A stretch of DNA of 35,034 nucleotides from a virus. Shown here piece by piece: positions 16,813 to 23,219 of this stretch. Location of the stretch: the IMG/VR virus record IMGVR_UViG_3300037502_000573, positions 1-35,034 of that record. The stretch is one strand, 5' to 3'. The position numbers were made by a program, and so were the translations under genes. The number at the start of each line of letters is the position of its first letter. The stretch's first letter is position 1. The notes beneath the pieces were generated by a model, which did no database searches, was not told the origin of the DNA, and saw only the letters and a program-made list of their open reading frames with translations.

Positions 16813-18810
16813 TTATGTCCCCGGATAAGTGCTGATCTTGTACTCCAATCCCAGCAGAATCATTTTAAGAGGGATATCTTGCTCGATGGTGATCTTTCCT
16901 TCGTCTGAGTAACCAAGGATGCCGGGCAAGGTTTTGGTGCCGGTGAACTCAGGCACCTCCTCGTCCAGCACATTCGGATCGTCAAAGGCACGGAAGGGCA
17001 CATCGGTGCCATTGATCTTGAGATGCTGGGTGTCCTTCACAAAGACATTGACCTCCACAATCCGCTTCTTGAATCCCAGCCGGGTGCCTGCGCTGATTTT
17101 TAGGTCGGCAGGCATGGTGACCACCTTGACCGGGTAATCCAGCCCAATCTGGTAAGAGCTGGCCGCAGCTCTTGGGAAGGTCACAGTGCCACCGGCCGCC
17201 ACAGTCTGGTTGGCCTGCACTGCCCCATCGAGGATGATGTCCACGCTCTTGCCAATCAGGTGGGTGGATGCTGACGATCCAGCACCACCAGTCACGGCAG
17301 AGTCTGTAGTGAGCGCATCATCGAACCGCTCAACATAGTAGACAGTCGCAGAATTGACAGTGCGCTTGACTACCGCATAAATCGTGGTCAGGTCCACACC
17401 CACATCGATGAACTCACCATCGGTGGTGAACTCGGATGGGGCAATCACATTCTGGGCACGCAGCAGCGAGAAGGCCGCAATAGACCCGTCAGTGCTATTG
17501 GCCACCAGCAGGAGGTCATTCTCGTCAGTGGCCACCGAGCGACGCAATGCCATGCGCCTAGGGCTGCGCAGTAGATGCCCTGATAGCAGCGATATCTTGC
17601 TGGTGACATAGGTGAGCTGCACATCGGTAAAGGCGAACTCGTTGAGACTCTTGCCCTGCCGCTGAACGAACAGGGTGCCAGACTCTAGCTGCTGGACTCG
17701 GATGCCTTCCTGGCTGCCATTGCGGGTCGTAGACTTAACAAAGAAGTTATCCGGGGTGATCGGTTGGAGGCCTTCTTGAGGGCAATAAAATTCGCCCCCT
17801 GTGGTGAAGACCTGGAGGTCCCGACCGGCCGTGATGTCCGTGATGGCATTGAAAGTATTAGTGTCAAGTGTGGCCTCGACCGCATCGTCATCTAATCCCT
17901 CCGTTGGATCAAAGTCGAAGAATAATCCAACCTTAGAACCCCAGACTGTGGATGGCCTGGTCTTAGAGCCGCCAAAGTAGAGGCGGCCCTCATGGAAGGT
18001 GACCGACCGAGGGTATCCCTTGGTATTCGACCAGACGGCCTCGTAGCCGGTCTCCAGTTCCCAGTCTCCATTGGCAATAGCCGAAGTGCTAAAGAAGGGA
18101 AACTCGGTGATTGCCTGCACCACAGTACCGCTGGTGAACTGCACAATCTTTGCCCTGCCCTGTGGGGTGGCATTGATGTACTGCCCAACCGAGGCGGCAC
18201 TAAACGGGGTGCCAGTCGATGCTGTCAGCGTGACCTTGCCAGAGACTGCCGACGGGGTCAGCGTGCCAGACGGGTTGCTGAAAGCAGGCGTGAATGCGTA
18301 CTTGGGCGTAGAGTCAAAGGTAATGACCGAGCCAGTCCAGCTTGCATCGTTTGCGCCCCGCACAATTTTGACCGGGGGGATGTCTTGCTGCACCAAAATA
18401 AGAGTGTCGGCAGACTGAGTCCACCCCAGGTTGGCCAGCCTGGCACCAGTCAACCCAAGGCTAGAGGTGTCCAGGTAAGGGTTTGCAGTGGCGTTGATGG
18501 CCGTTATCAGTGCCCCATTCTTGAAGACATACATTCTGTTGTGGGTAAAACACAACATATATGAGTCGCTGGTAGAGAACTCAAAGGGCACCAGGCGAAC
18601 ACCATTGCCGGCCGACTCCGTGCTGCTGTTTGGCAGGGCAGTTACATACCGAAGGCCAGGCCTGCGACGCACGCCACCCTGTGGCTGGACCACCACATTG
18701 GTGGCCTCCTCAAGTGCGTTGGCATAGGCAGGCAGATCAACCCGTGCCCGGAGCAGCGGGTCCATCTCCCCCGTGGAGAAGTTAGTCTGGATCGATACAA
18801 AACGGGTCAA
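16813..18810 (-). CDS. Tail nozzle (tail tubular protein B-like)
   Basis: A 665-residue protein. The N-terminus (QTNFSTGEMDPLLRARVD, then YANALEEATNVVVQPQGGV, RRRPGLRYV) is the signature start of podovirus nozzle proteins equivalent to T7 gp12. The remainder is beta-rich, with KGYPRSVTFHEGRLYFGGS and a FYVERFD-type region. It would form the hexameric distal tail tube. The start codon is unusual: TTG at 18810, overlapping the adaptor gene stop as TTGA. The next in-frame ATG lies too far in, beyond the conserved N-terminus, so TTG is preferred. Translation may depend on coupling to the adaptor gene. Confidence 0.85.
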   Translation of the reverse strand: MTRFVSIQTNFSTGEMDPLLRARVDLPAYANALEEATNVVVQPQGGVRRRPGLRYVTALPNSSTESAGNGVRLVPFEFSTSDSYMLCFTHNRMYVFKNGALITAINATANPYLDTSSLGLTGARLANLGWTQSADTLILVQQDIPPVKIVRGANDASWTGSVITFDSTPKYAFTPAFSNPSGTLTPSAVSGKVTLTASTGTPFSAASVGQYINATPQGRAKIVQFTSGTVVQAITEFPFFSTSAIANGDWELETGYEAVWSNTKGYPRSVTFHEGRLYFGGSKTRPSTVWGSKVGLFFDFDPTEGLDDDAVEATLDTNTFNAITDITAGRDLQVFTTGGEFYCPQEGLQPITPDNFFVKSTTRNGSQEGIRVQQLESGTLFVQRQGKSLNEFAFTDVQLTYVTSKISLLSGHLLRSPRRMALRRSVATDENDLLLVANSTDGSIAAFSLLRAQNVIAPSEFTTDGEFIDVGVDLTTIYAVVKRTVNSATVYYVERFDDALTTDSAVTGGAGSSASTHLIGKSVDIILDGAVQANQTVAAGGTVTFPRAAASSYQIGLDYPVKVVTMPADLKISAGTRLGFKKRIVEVNVFVKDTQHLKINGTDVPFRAFDDPNVLDEEVPEFTGTKTLPGILGYSDEGKITIEQDIPLKMILLGLEYKISTYPGT

Positions 18811-19421
18811 TTGCGCACCGCAATAAGGGCGAAGTCATCAATGTAATTGTTGGGCTGGCCCTGGCCATCCATCTGGATAGCAGTGCGCATATACCCGCCA
18901 CGGCCATTCTCGGATGGCGCACCCACGGCCACCCCCTGCCAATACTGAGCCTTGCTGTCCTGGTCCGTGATCGGATACGCCAGATGCCAGGCCATCATGT
19001 ACTTGAGCAGCTGCACAAAGTAGACAGGCATCTCGTACTCACCGACCGAATACTGATAGTCAATCCAGACCTCCTCGTAGTCGGTCAGCAGCTTGTCCTG
19101 AAATATCCTGTATTCCTTGCTGGGCCGCTGGCCAGGTGAGGCAGATGTATAGATGGCTCTGGGTGGTCCAAGACGATCACCCGGCAACTGATACTCGTAC
19201 TTGTATTCTGTGGTCGGGGTGGTAATTAGGCGAGAGAGCTTGACCTTCTTGAAGGAGAAGCTCCAAGGGTAGATCAGTAAGGCCTGGTCCCGAATGTCTG
19301 AATAGAGTCGGTCAGAGATATTGGCTGCGTCTGTTCCCTCATTGAAGCTGGAGATAGAGTTGGCCCCCAGCATAAGCAGGGCATCAGAGCAGATTGAAAG
19401 TCCAGAATCACCAGCTGCCAT
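18807..19421 (-). CDS. Tail adaptor (tail tubular protein A-like)
   Basis: A 204-residue protein close in length to T7 gp11. Characteristic stretches are SICSDALLMLGANSISSFNE near the start, DIRDQALLIYPWSFSFKKV, a YEYQLPGDRLGPPRAIY segment and a helical C-terminal part (VQLLKYMMAWHLAYPIT). It would form the ring joining the portal to the nozzle. ATG 19421 has a GGAGG site with good spacing. The gene is followed by the nozzle gene with a four-base overlap and preceded by the Rossmann-fold accessory gene. Confidence 0.85.
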   Translation of the reverse strand: MAAGDSGLSICSDALLMLGANSISSFNEGTDAANISDRLYSDIRDQALLIYPWSFSFKKVKLSRLITTPTTEYKYEYQLPGDRLGPPRAIYTSASPGQRPSKEYRIFQDKLLTDYEEVWIDYQYSVGEYEMPVYFVQLLKYMMAWHLAYPITDQDSKAQYWQGVAVGAPSENGRGGYMRTAIQMDGQGQPNNYIDDFALIAVRN

Positions 19422-20006
19422 TTAATCCTCCAGGCCCGGTGGTGGGCCAAAAACCTTTCTTGTGTACCCGGACATCGAATAGATGCCATCTGCCTTGCCC
19501 TGCTTCTTGTACAGCCTAACAAACTGCTGCCAGTTCAGAATGCTTGCCTCTGTTGCAAAACTACCAGCAGTTCTATCTGGGAAATACTTTTTTATGTCTG
19601 GAAGATACTTGTCTGAATAATCTTGCTCGGATGTACTCAGAGGAATACCCGCCATGATTACCTCATCAAAACCCATCAGCTTGGCCCACAAGGCACCGGC
19701 CAACCCACTTGAACCCTTAATGCCAACCATCTCCTGCCACCAATAATCCACATCATTTCCCATGATCCCAGACCTGGCGTGGATTTTTATCGGTCTATTT
19801 GCAGCCTCTCTGTAGATATGAGTCAAGTTATTGTGCTGGGTCCAAATATGCTCAATCTCTCCAATCATCCCGGCTGCTGCATTGACTCCAAGTATTGTGG
19901 CACCTGGCCTTAACTGCCTCGCTTTCTCTAAGTCTACAAAGACAGAAGGGGCGCTACCACAGATAATGGCAGGCCCCTCATGTCGTACTTCATACCCTTG
20001 CGGCAT
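19422..20006 (-). CDS. DUF115/MptE-like Rossmann-fold protein, possible sugar transferase
   Basis: A 194-residue protein that is not a standard head or tail component. It opens with GPAIICGSAPSVFVDLEKA, a glycine-containing nucleotide-binding loop. It then has ILGVNAAAGM, and later GSSGLAGALWAKLMGFDEVIMAGIPLS, which resembles the GT-SG-x-x-A-x-x-x-A-x-x-x-G-x-x-x-I-x-x-x-G motif of DUF115/MptE-like and sialyltransferase-like folds. A role in modifying host or virion glycans is inference. It lies between decoration and adaptor genes and looks more AT-rich than its neighbours, suggesting a transferred accessory gene. A hairpin sits just upstream. ATG 20006 is chosen over GTG 20009; the ribosome site is weak. 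Confidence 0.5.
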   Translation of the reverse strand: MPQGYEVRHEGPAIICGSAPSVFVDLEKARQLRPGATILGVNAAAGMIGEIEHIWTQHNNLTHIYREAANRPIKIHARSGIMGNDVDYWWQEMVGIKGSSGLAGALWAKLMGFDEVIMAGIPLSTSEQDYSDKYLPDIKKYFPDRTAGSFATEASILNWQQFVRLYKKQGKADGIYSMSGYTRKVFGPPPGLED

Positions 20007-20013
20007 CACAATC

Positions 20014-20030
20014 GGGGGATTGTGTCCCCC
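20014..20030 (-). other. Hairpin between decoration gene and Rossmann-fold gene
   Basis: A perfect 6-bp stem (GGGGGA at 20014-20019, TCCCCC at 20025-20030) with a 5-nt loop, located just after the stop of the decoration-protein gene and just before the next start. It lacks a T-tract on either strand. It could reduce read-through or hide the weak ribosome site of the next gene. Confidence 0.45.
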
Positions 20031-20036
20031 TCTTGA

Positions 20037-20315
20037 TTAGTCGCTGTCGGTAGCGGCAAGCGTTGTGCCATTGTCCACATCGACCACGCCCGAAGAGTTG
20101 GAACGGACAACAGTCAAAGTGGCCACAGCAGTCGAGCCAGTCGAGGTCACACAATAAATCAGGTCGCCCACCTCAAGGGTGCCCGACAGATCATTGAAGT
20201 AGCCCTCGGTATTGACAGTGGCAATAGTGTCGGCCGTCTTGTAAGCATAGACCGAAGGAGCCTGGCCACGCTTACTGACAGCGACAGAGGTAAAACCAGC
20301 AGCTGAAAACGCCAT
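20037..20315 (-). CDS. Small capsid-associated (decoration-type) protein
   Basis: A 92-residue protein directly downstream of the major capsid gene. It starts MAFSAAGFTSVAVSKRGQAP, then YKTADTIATVNTEGYF, LEVGDLIYCVTST and ends in a short acidic tail (NGTTLAATDSD). Proteins with this start and the YKT-A/D-x-x-A-T-V-N-T motif commonly follow capsid genes in tailed phages and are thought to be capsid decoration or head-fibre-type proteins. That function is by association. ATG 20315 has an AAGGAG site. The spacing to the capsid gene is 11 bases, so they are co-transcribed. Confidence 0.7.
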   Translation of the reverse strand: MAFSAAGFTSVAVSKRGQAPSVYAYKTADTIATVNTEGYFNDLSGTLEVGDLIYCVTSTGSTAVATLTVVRSNSSGVVDVDNGTTLAATDSD

Positions 20316-20326
20316 GTCAGTTCTCC

Positions 20327-21163
20327 TTAAGCGTCAGTGGTTTGAACTTCGACGATACCTTCTGCGTCGATGGCAATCGCACCGGCCGAGAACACTGCGT
20401 TCACCAAGAAGGAGGTCTTCTCGGGGATGTAGTTGATCTCAGTACGGGGAGCGATGCCCTCGGCATAGCCGACAGCGTCACGATGGAAGGCCCAGAGCTT
20501 GCGCTCAGAGCTGGCGATGGGAAGACCGCCCTCGGCACGATCACCAATGGTATGGAAGGTGAAGCCAAGGAAGGTATTCAACTCACCGCTGACCAGGGCA
20601 CGAACAGTGTTGAAATCTGCCGAAGTGACAGAAGTCTCACCAAGGATCGAAGCCAGGCTGTTGGCGTGGATGATGATGTGGCGGTTGTCCATCGGGACAT
20701 TGTTCTTGTCCAGAAGTTTCTTAGCTGCACGCAGCTTGGCCACATTCAGACCAGTATTGGTGCCACCCTCGTCCTCGGTCACCACATTGGCGGTGGAGGA
20801 AGCAGCCAGCGCATCAAGGATGATCTGGTCTTGGCGACGGCCGATAGCATTGGCGACAACTTGTACAAGCTCTTGACGCTCGTCGAAGTTGACCTTGGCC
20901 TGATTGAAAATATCGGAGTACTCAGCGGCATTCCAGTCCTGCAGGGTTGCAGTAACTTGCGAGAATGACACATTGAGAGGCGTGACATCGGACTGGGGAA
21001 CACGCACAGTGGCGACACCCTTGCCGACTTTGGGGAACTTAACAGTAGAACCCTCGACTCCACGACGCTGACGAACCGCACCGACCAACTGGGCTTTCGC
21101 CTGATAGGCCTGCTTAACCTCGGCATCGAAGAGCGTAACGAAAGCTGGTGAAAGCGTTGACAT
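20327..21163 (-). CDS. Major capsid protein
   Basis: A 278-residue protein with the look of the HK97-fold capsid protein used by many marine podoviruses. Typical features are the N-terminal FDAEVKQAYQAKAQLVGAVRQR, the KFPKVGKG strand, NAAEYSDIFNQAKVNFDERQEL helix, the KKLLDKNNVPMDNRHIIIHA segment and the C-terminal EINYIPEKTSFLVNAVFSAGA strands. It would form the icosahedral shell around the scaffold. ATG 21163 is preceded by AGGAG. A 154-base untranslated leader with a stem-loop lies upstream, and further upstream are an HNH gene and a structured RNA, so its 5' region is unusual for a capsid gene. Confidence 0.85.
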   Translation of the reverse strand: MSTLSPAFVTLFDAEVKQAYQAKAQLVGAVRQRRGVEGSTVKFPKVGKGVATVRVPQSDVTPLNVSFSQVTATLQDWNAAEYSDIFNQAKVNFDERQELVQVVANAIGRRQDQIILDALAASSTANVVTEDEGGTNTGLNVAKLRAAKKLLDKNNVPMDNRHIIIHANSLASILGETSVTSADFNTVRALVSGELNTFLGFTFHTIGDRAEGGLPIASSERKLWAFHRDAVGYAEGIAPRTEINYIPEKTSFLVNAVFSAGAIAIDAEGIVEVQTTDA

Positions 21164-21237
21164 TACAGTCTCCTAAAAATTGAAAAAAGGTTTGGTTTGT
21201 CGCATTGGTTAGCCGGTGATCTGGGCCTACGCTTGCA

Positions 21238-21276
21238 CCTTACGGGTACCACTCGTCTGTATCCACAGCGGTAAGG
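21238..21276 (-). other. Stem-loop in the capsid gene leader
   Basis: An outer 6-bp stem (CCTTAC at 21238-21243 with GTAAGG at 21271-21276) encloses an inner CTGT/ACAG hairpin (21257-21260 with 21265-21268, loop ATCC). It lies between the HNH gene and the capsid gene. It could be the 3' part of the intron-like element next door or a leader element controlling capsid mRNA. Which of these is right is not visible. Confidence 0.4.
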
Positions 21277-21317
21277 GTCAGAGATATCTGATTGGCCTTG
21301 ATTGGTTTCTAAGGGTT

Positions 21318-21752
21318 TTATTTGGGAAATGCAATAGGGTTGACTTTTCTCCAGTCAGTCATGTCCCAATTGCCTTTGCCGTGATTGCAGTCATGGCAAA
21401 GAATCTGAAGGTTGTTGATATCCAGGGCCAGGCTGGGCCAGAGCTTCCTCGGTTTGATATGGTCAACATTCATCACAGCCCCGGTTGCTGGCGTTGCACC
21501 GCAACACATACATTTAGCCCCGTACTTCTTAAGGGCCTGCATCCTGACCTTTCGCCACTCAAAGGTTCGCAGGAAGCTGTCCTTGGCGTTTTGATGGACT
21601 GCGACCAACTTTCTGTATTTTGTTTTTTTTGGCTTGCTTGGCTTAACTACTGGAGCTGGAGGTTGAGGTGGCACCCATCCCCACTCAAGTGCCTTTAACC
21701 TGGCAAGTCTTAACTTCTCTTCTTTACTAGGTTTATAAGTCTTAATAATCAT
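21318..21752 (-). CDS. HNH homing endonuclease (intron-associated candidate)
   Basis: A 144-residue protein. The N-terminal half is basic and Lys/Pro-rich. The catalytic part has a CMCCG zinc-knuckle pair, then VMNVDHIKPRKLWPSLALDI, NNLQILCHDCNHGKGN: the D-H, N and H...H pattern of HNH nucleases with zinc-binding CxxC ribs. It would cut DNA at a target lacking the element and spread by repair. ATG 21752 has an AAAGG site at good spacing. A longer TTG start at 21773 is less likely. The gene lies directly downstream of the structured RNA at 21788-22102 and is isolated from the head genes, as expected for a nuclease carried by a group I intron or travelling freely. Confidence 0.85.
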   Translation of the reverse strand: MIIKTYKPSKEEKLRLARLKALEWGWVPPQPPAPVVKPSKPKKTKYRKLVAVHQNAKDSFLRTFEWRKVRMQALKKYGAKCMCCGATPATGAVMNVDHIKPRKLWPSLALDINNLQILCHDCNHGKGNWDMTDWRKVNPIAFPK

Positions 21753-21787
21753 AGGTTCGCCTTTGGTGAGCAAGACTCAGCCATCCC

Positions 21788-22102
21788 TCGGGGTGACCGA
21801 ATCTTCCTTAACTATGCTTCGCCTTCGGAGCCGCATAGACCCGCCAGTCGTTCGTTGCTAGGGCACTAGCTTCGCCACCCCGTTTCGATTCTTCCGCAAC
21901 TTTCCCCCAGTATCGAATCTTTGGAATGTGCGCTGGCGTTGAGACCCCGTCCACACAAACCGCAGTCGGAGCGCCAAAAGAGAAACCCTCTAGAGGAGGC
22001 TCGGGCTTGACAGGCCAGCATCTGGTCAGCGTAGATGCATATCAAGCCCCCACTAGAGGGTTCTATCGTTGCTGACCTAATGCCGGAGCGTCACTTCCGA
22101 CA
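21788..22102 (-). ncRNA. Structured RNA, group I intron-like
   Basis: No protein frame explains this stretch, but read leftward it folds by hand into many pairings in group I order. P1-like: 22102-22096 with 22087-22081, including a U-G pair at 22100/22083. Three nested helices: 22062-22053/21993-21984 (10 bp), 22049-22042/22010-22003 (8 bp) and 22038-22033/22023-22018 (6 bp). Core: P3 21938-21935/21845-21842; P4 21928-21923/21881-21876; P5 21919-21915/21891-21887 with AAA and GAAAC joiners; P6 21870-21866/21861-21857; P7 21849-21846/21813-21810; P8 21836-21833/21817-21814; P9 21800-21797/21791-21788. The P7 guanosine-site pair is G-U rather than the usual G-C, so activity is uncertain. That it is a structured RNA is well supported; group I identity is a hypothesis. 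Confidence 0.5.
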
Positions 22103-22116
22103 AGCAAATAGTAGAC

Positions 22117-22146
22117 AAAAAAAACCCAGGGTGCAAGACCCTGGGT
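22117..22146 (-). terminator. Rho-independent terminator after the scaffold gene
   Basis: Read leftward: a perfect 9-bp stem (ACCCAGGGT at 22138-22146 in complement, paired with 22124-22132) with a 5-nt loop, followed at once by a run of seven to eight T residues (A-run on the given strand at 22117-22124). It is 40 bases past the scaffold stop codon and just before the structured RNA. It should stop much of the transcription coming from terminase, portal and scaffold genes. Confidence 0.85.
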
Positions 22147-22185
22147 CAACCCGTTAGGGGAGGAGAATGAAAAAGCTACAACAAA

Positions 22186-22956
22186 CTACCCGAAGTTTGC
22201 CATGAAGAGTTTCTCAACCTTTGCTCGATAGGCTGCATCGCTCTGATACTTGGGATCACCCACCATGGCATAAAGTTCCTCTTTGCTGGGGGCGCCCTCT
22301 ACTGGCACAGACTCCTTGGGGATGCGGGTGCCTTCATAGGCTTCCCGCAGCTTGGATAGAGCCAGGATACCCTTGGCAGTACCGCCAAATACCTTGAACT
22401 CTTCAAAGTCATCCTTGCCCCAGACTCCCTTCCTGACTAGTCCTCTGGCCCAGTCAGTCATCCCGTTAATGATTGCATCCGCATTCGGACCCAGTGCGGC
22501 CTTCTCCTCGGCCAGGCTCCTTTGCGCTTGCACCTGTTGCTCACCGCCCATGGCCACCACATCTCCGACCAGCTTGTCGAAGGCGGCCTGGCTAATCCCG
22601 TACTCCTTTGCCCAGCCCAATACATGGCTGCGCACCGGGTCATCCTCGGGGATGTCTCCAAATACTGCGGTGTCGTAATTGCCACCCTCTGGCGGTTTAT
22701 GCTTTCCCTGACTGATCTGCTTGCGCAAATCCATCCAGCTCTTGGCAATACCCTCCAGGTCGGGTTCTGAGTTGTCCTTCTTCCAGAAGTTCTCTGGCCA
22801 CCAGTCTGGTCTCTCTAGTGGGCCGTCATCCTCCTCGGGGGCCACCTTGTGATCAATCTCGGTGGCGACTGGGTTCTGCTGAACCTCATTTTCATCGGCA
22901 ATGCTGACCGAATCCAATAGGCCAGCATCACTGCTGGGTTGGGCTTCTTGGTCCAT
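22186..22956 (-). CDS. Head scaffolding protein
   Basis: A 256-residue acidic, mostly helical protein without cysteine or membrane segments. An acidic disordered N-terminal part is followed by the motif RPDWWPENFWK (typical of podovirus scaffold proteins), a Gln/Ala-rich helical middle and a basic C-terminal helix (SDAAYRAKVEKLFMANF) that would bind the capsid protein. It assembles inside the procapsid and then leaves. ATG 22956 overlaps the stop of the Bbp19-like gene as TGATG. It lies between portal-side genes and the capsid gene, the usual place. The capsid gene is separated from it by a terminator and an intron-like element. Confidence 0.8.
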   Translation of the reverse strand: MDQEAQPSSDAGLLDSVSIADENEVQQNPVATEIDHKVAPEEDDGPLERPDWWPENFWKKDNSEPDLEGIAKSWMDLRKQISQGKHKPPEGGNYDTAVFGDIPEDDPVRSHVLGWAKEYGISQAAFDKLVGDVVAMGGEQQVQAQRSLAEEKAALGPNADAIINGMTDWARGLVRKGVWGKDDFEEFKVFGGTAKGILALSKLREAYEGTRIPKESVPVEGAPSKEELYAMVGDPKYQSDAAYRAKVEKLFMANFG

Positions 22957-23219
22957 CAATATCTCCTAGCTTTGGAAATCCGTGCTTCCAAGTCCCTGAC
23001 CACACTATTCTGTCCCTCTCGGTAGAAAGCGAAGCTAGGGTCTGCACCCGGCACGGCAACGGGTTGCTCTATGAGGGCATCTCTAAGCCACTGCAGCAGC
23101 TTCTGCCCATCCTCCGAGCCTAAGACCCGGAGGCAGAGTTTGTTGATGTCCTCAGTGGCCTGAGTTACATCTCTAACATCGGTGTTGGGTGAATCCTCCA
23201 GCTCGTCCCAGCCCGGCAT
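22956..23219 (-). CDS. Bbp19-like small protein between portal and scaffold
   Basis: An 87-residue protein with the pattern of the Bbp19-like phage family: a central VLGSEDGQKLLQWLRDALIE segment, then SFAFYREGQNSVVRDLEARI near the C-terminus. Family members usually lie next to the portal gene. Their molecular role is not known to me, though a part in head-tail joining or DNA packaging is plausible. Starts and stops overlap neighbours by single bases (TAATG with the portal gene, TGATG with the scaffold gene), so expression is coupled. Confidence 0.7.
   Translation of the reverse strand: MPGWDELEDSPNTDVRDVTQATEDINKLCLRVLGSEDGQKLLQWLRDALIEQPVAVPGADPSFAFYREGQNSVVRDLEARISKARRY

Noticed and set aside
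21774-22110. tRNA or tmRNA gene in the structured region
   Set aside because: No acceptor stem with T-arm consensus and no tag-peptide frame could be found; the pairing order fits a group I-like fold better.
21774-22110. Group II intron or HEARO/omega RNA
   Set aside because: No domain V-like hairpin is present, and the neighbouring HNH protein is too short and lacks the RuvC parts of IscB.
22161-22205. AGGAG followed by ATG on the plus strand after the terminator
   Set aside because: The frame stops after 12 codons inside the scaffold gene region and has no support.
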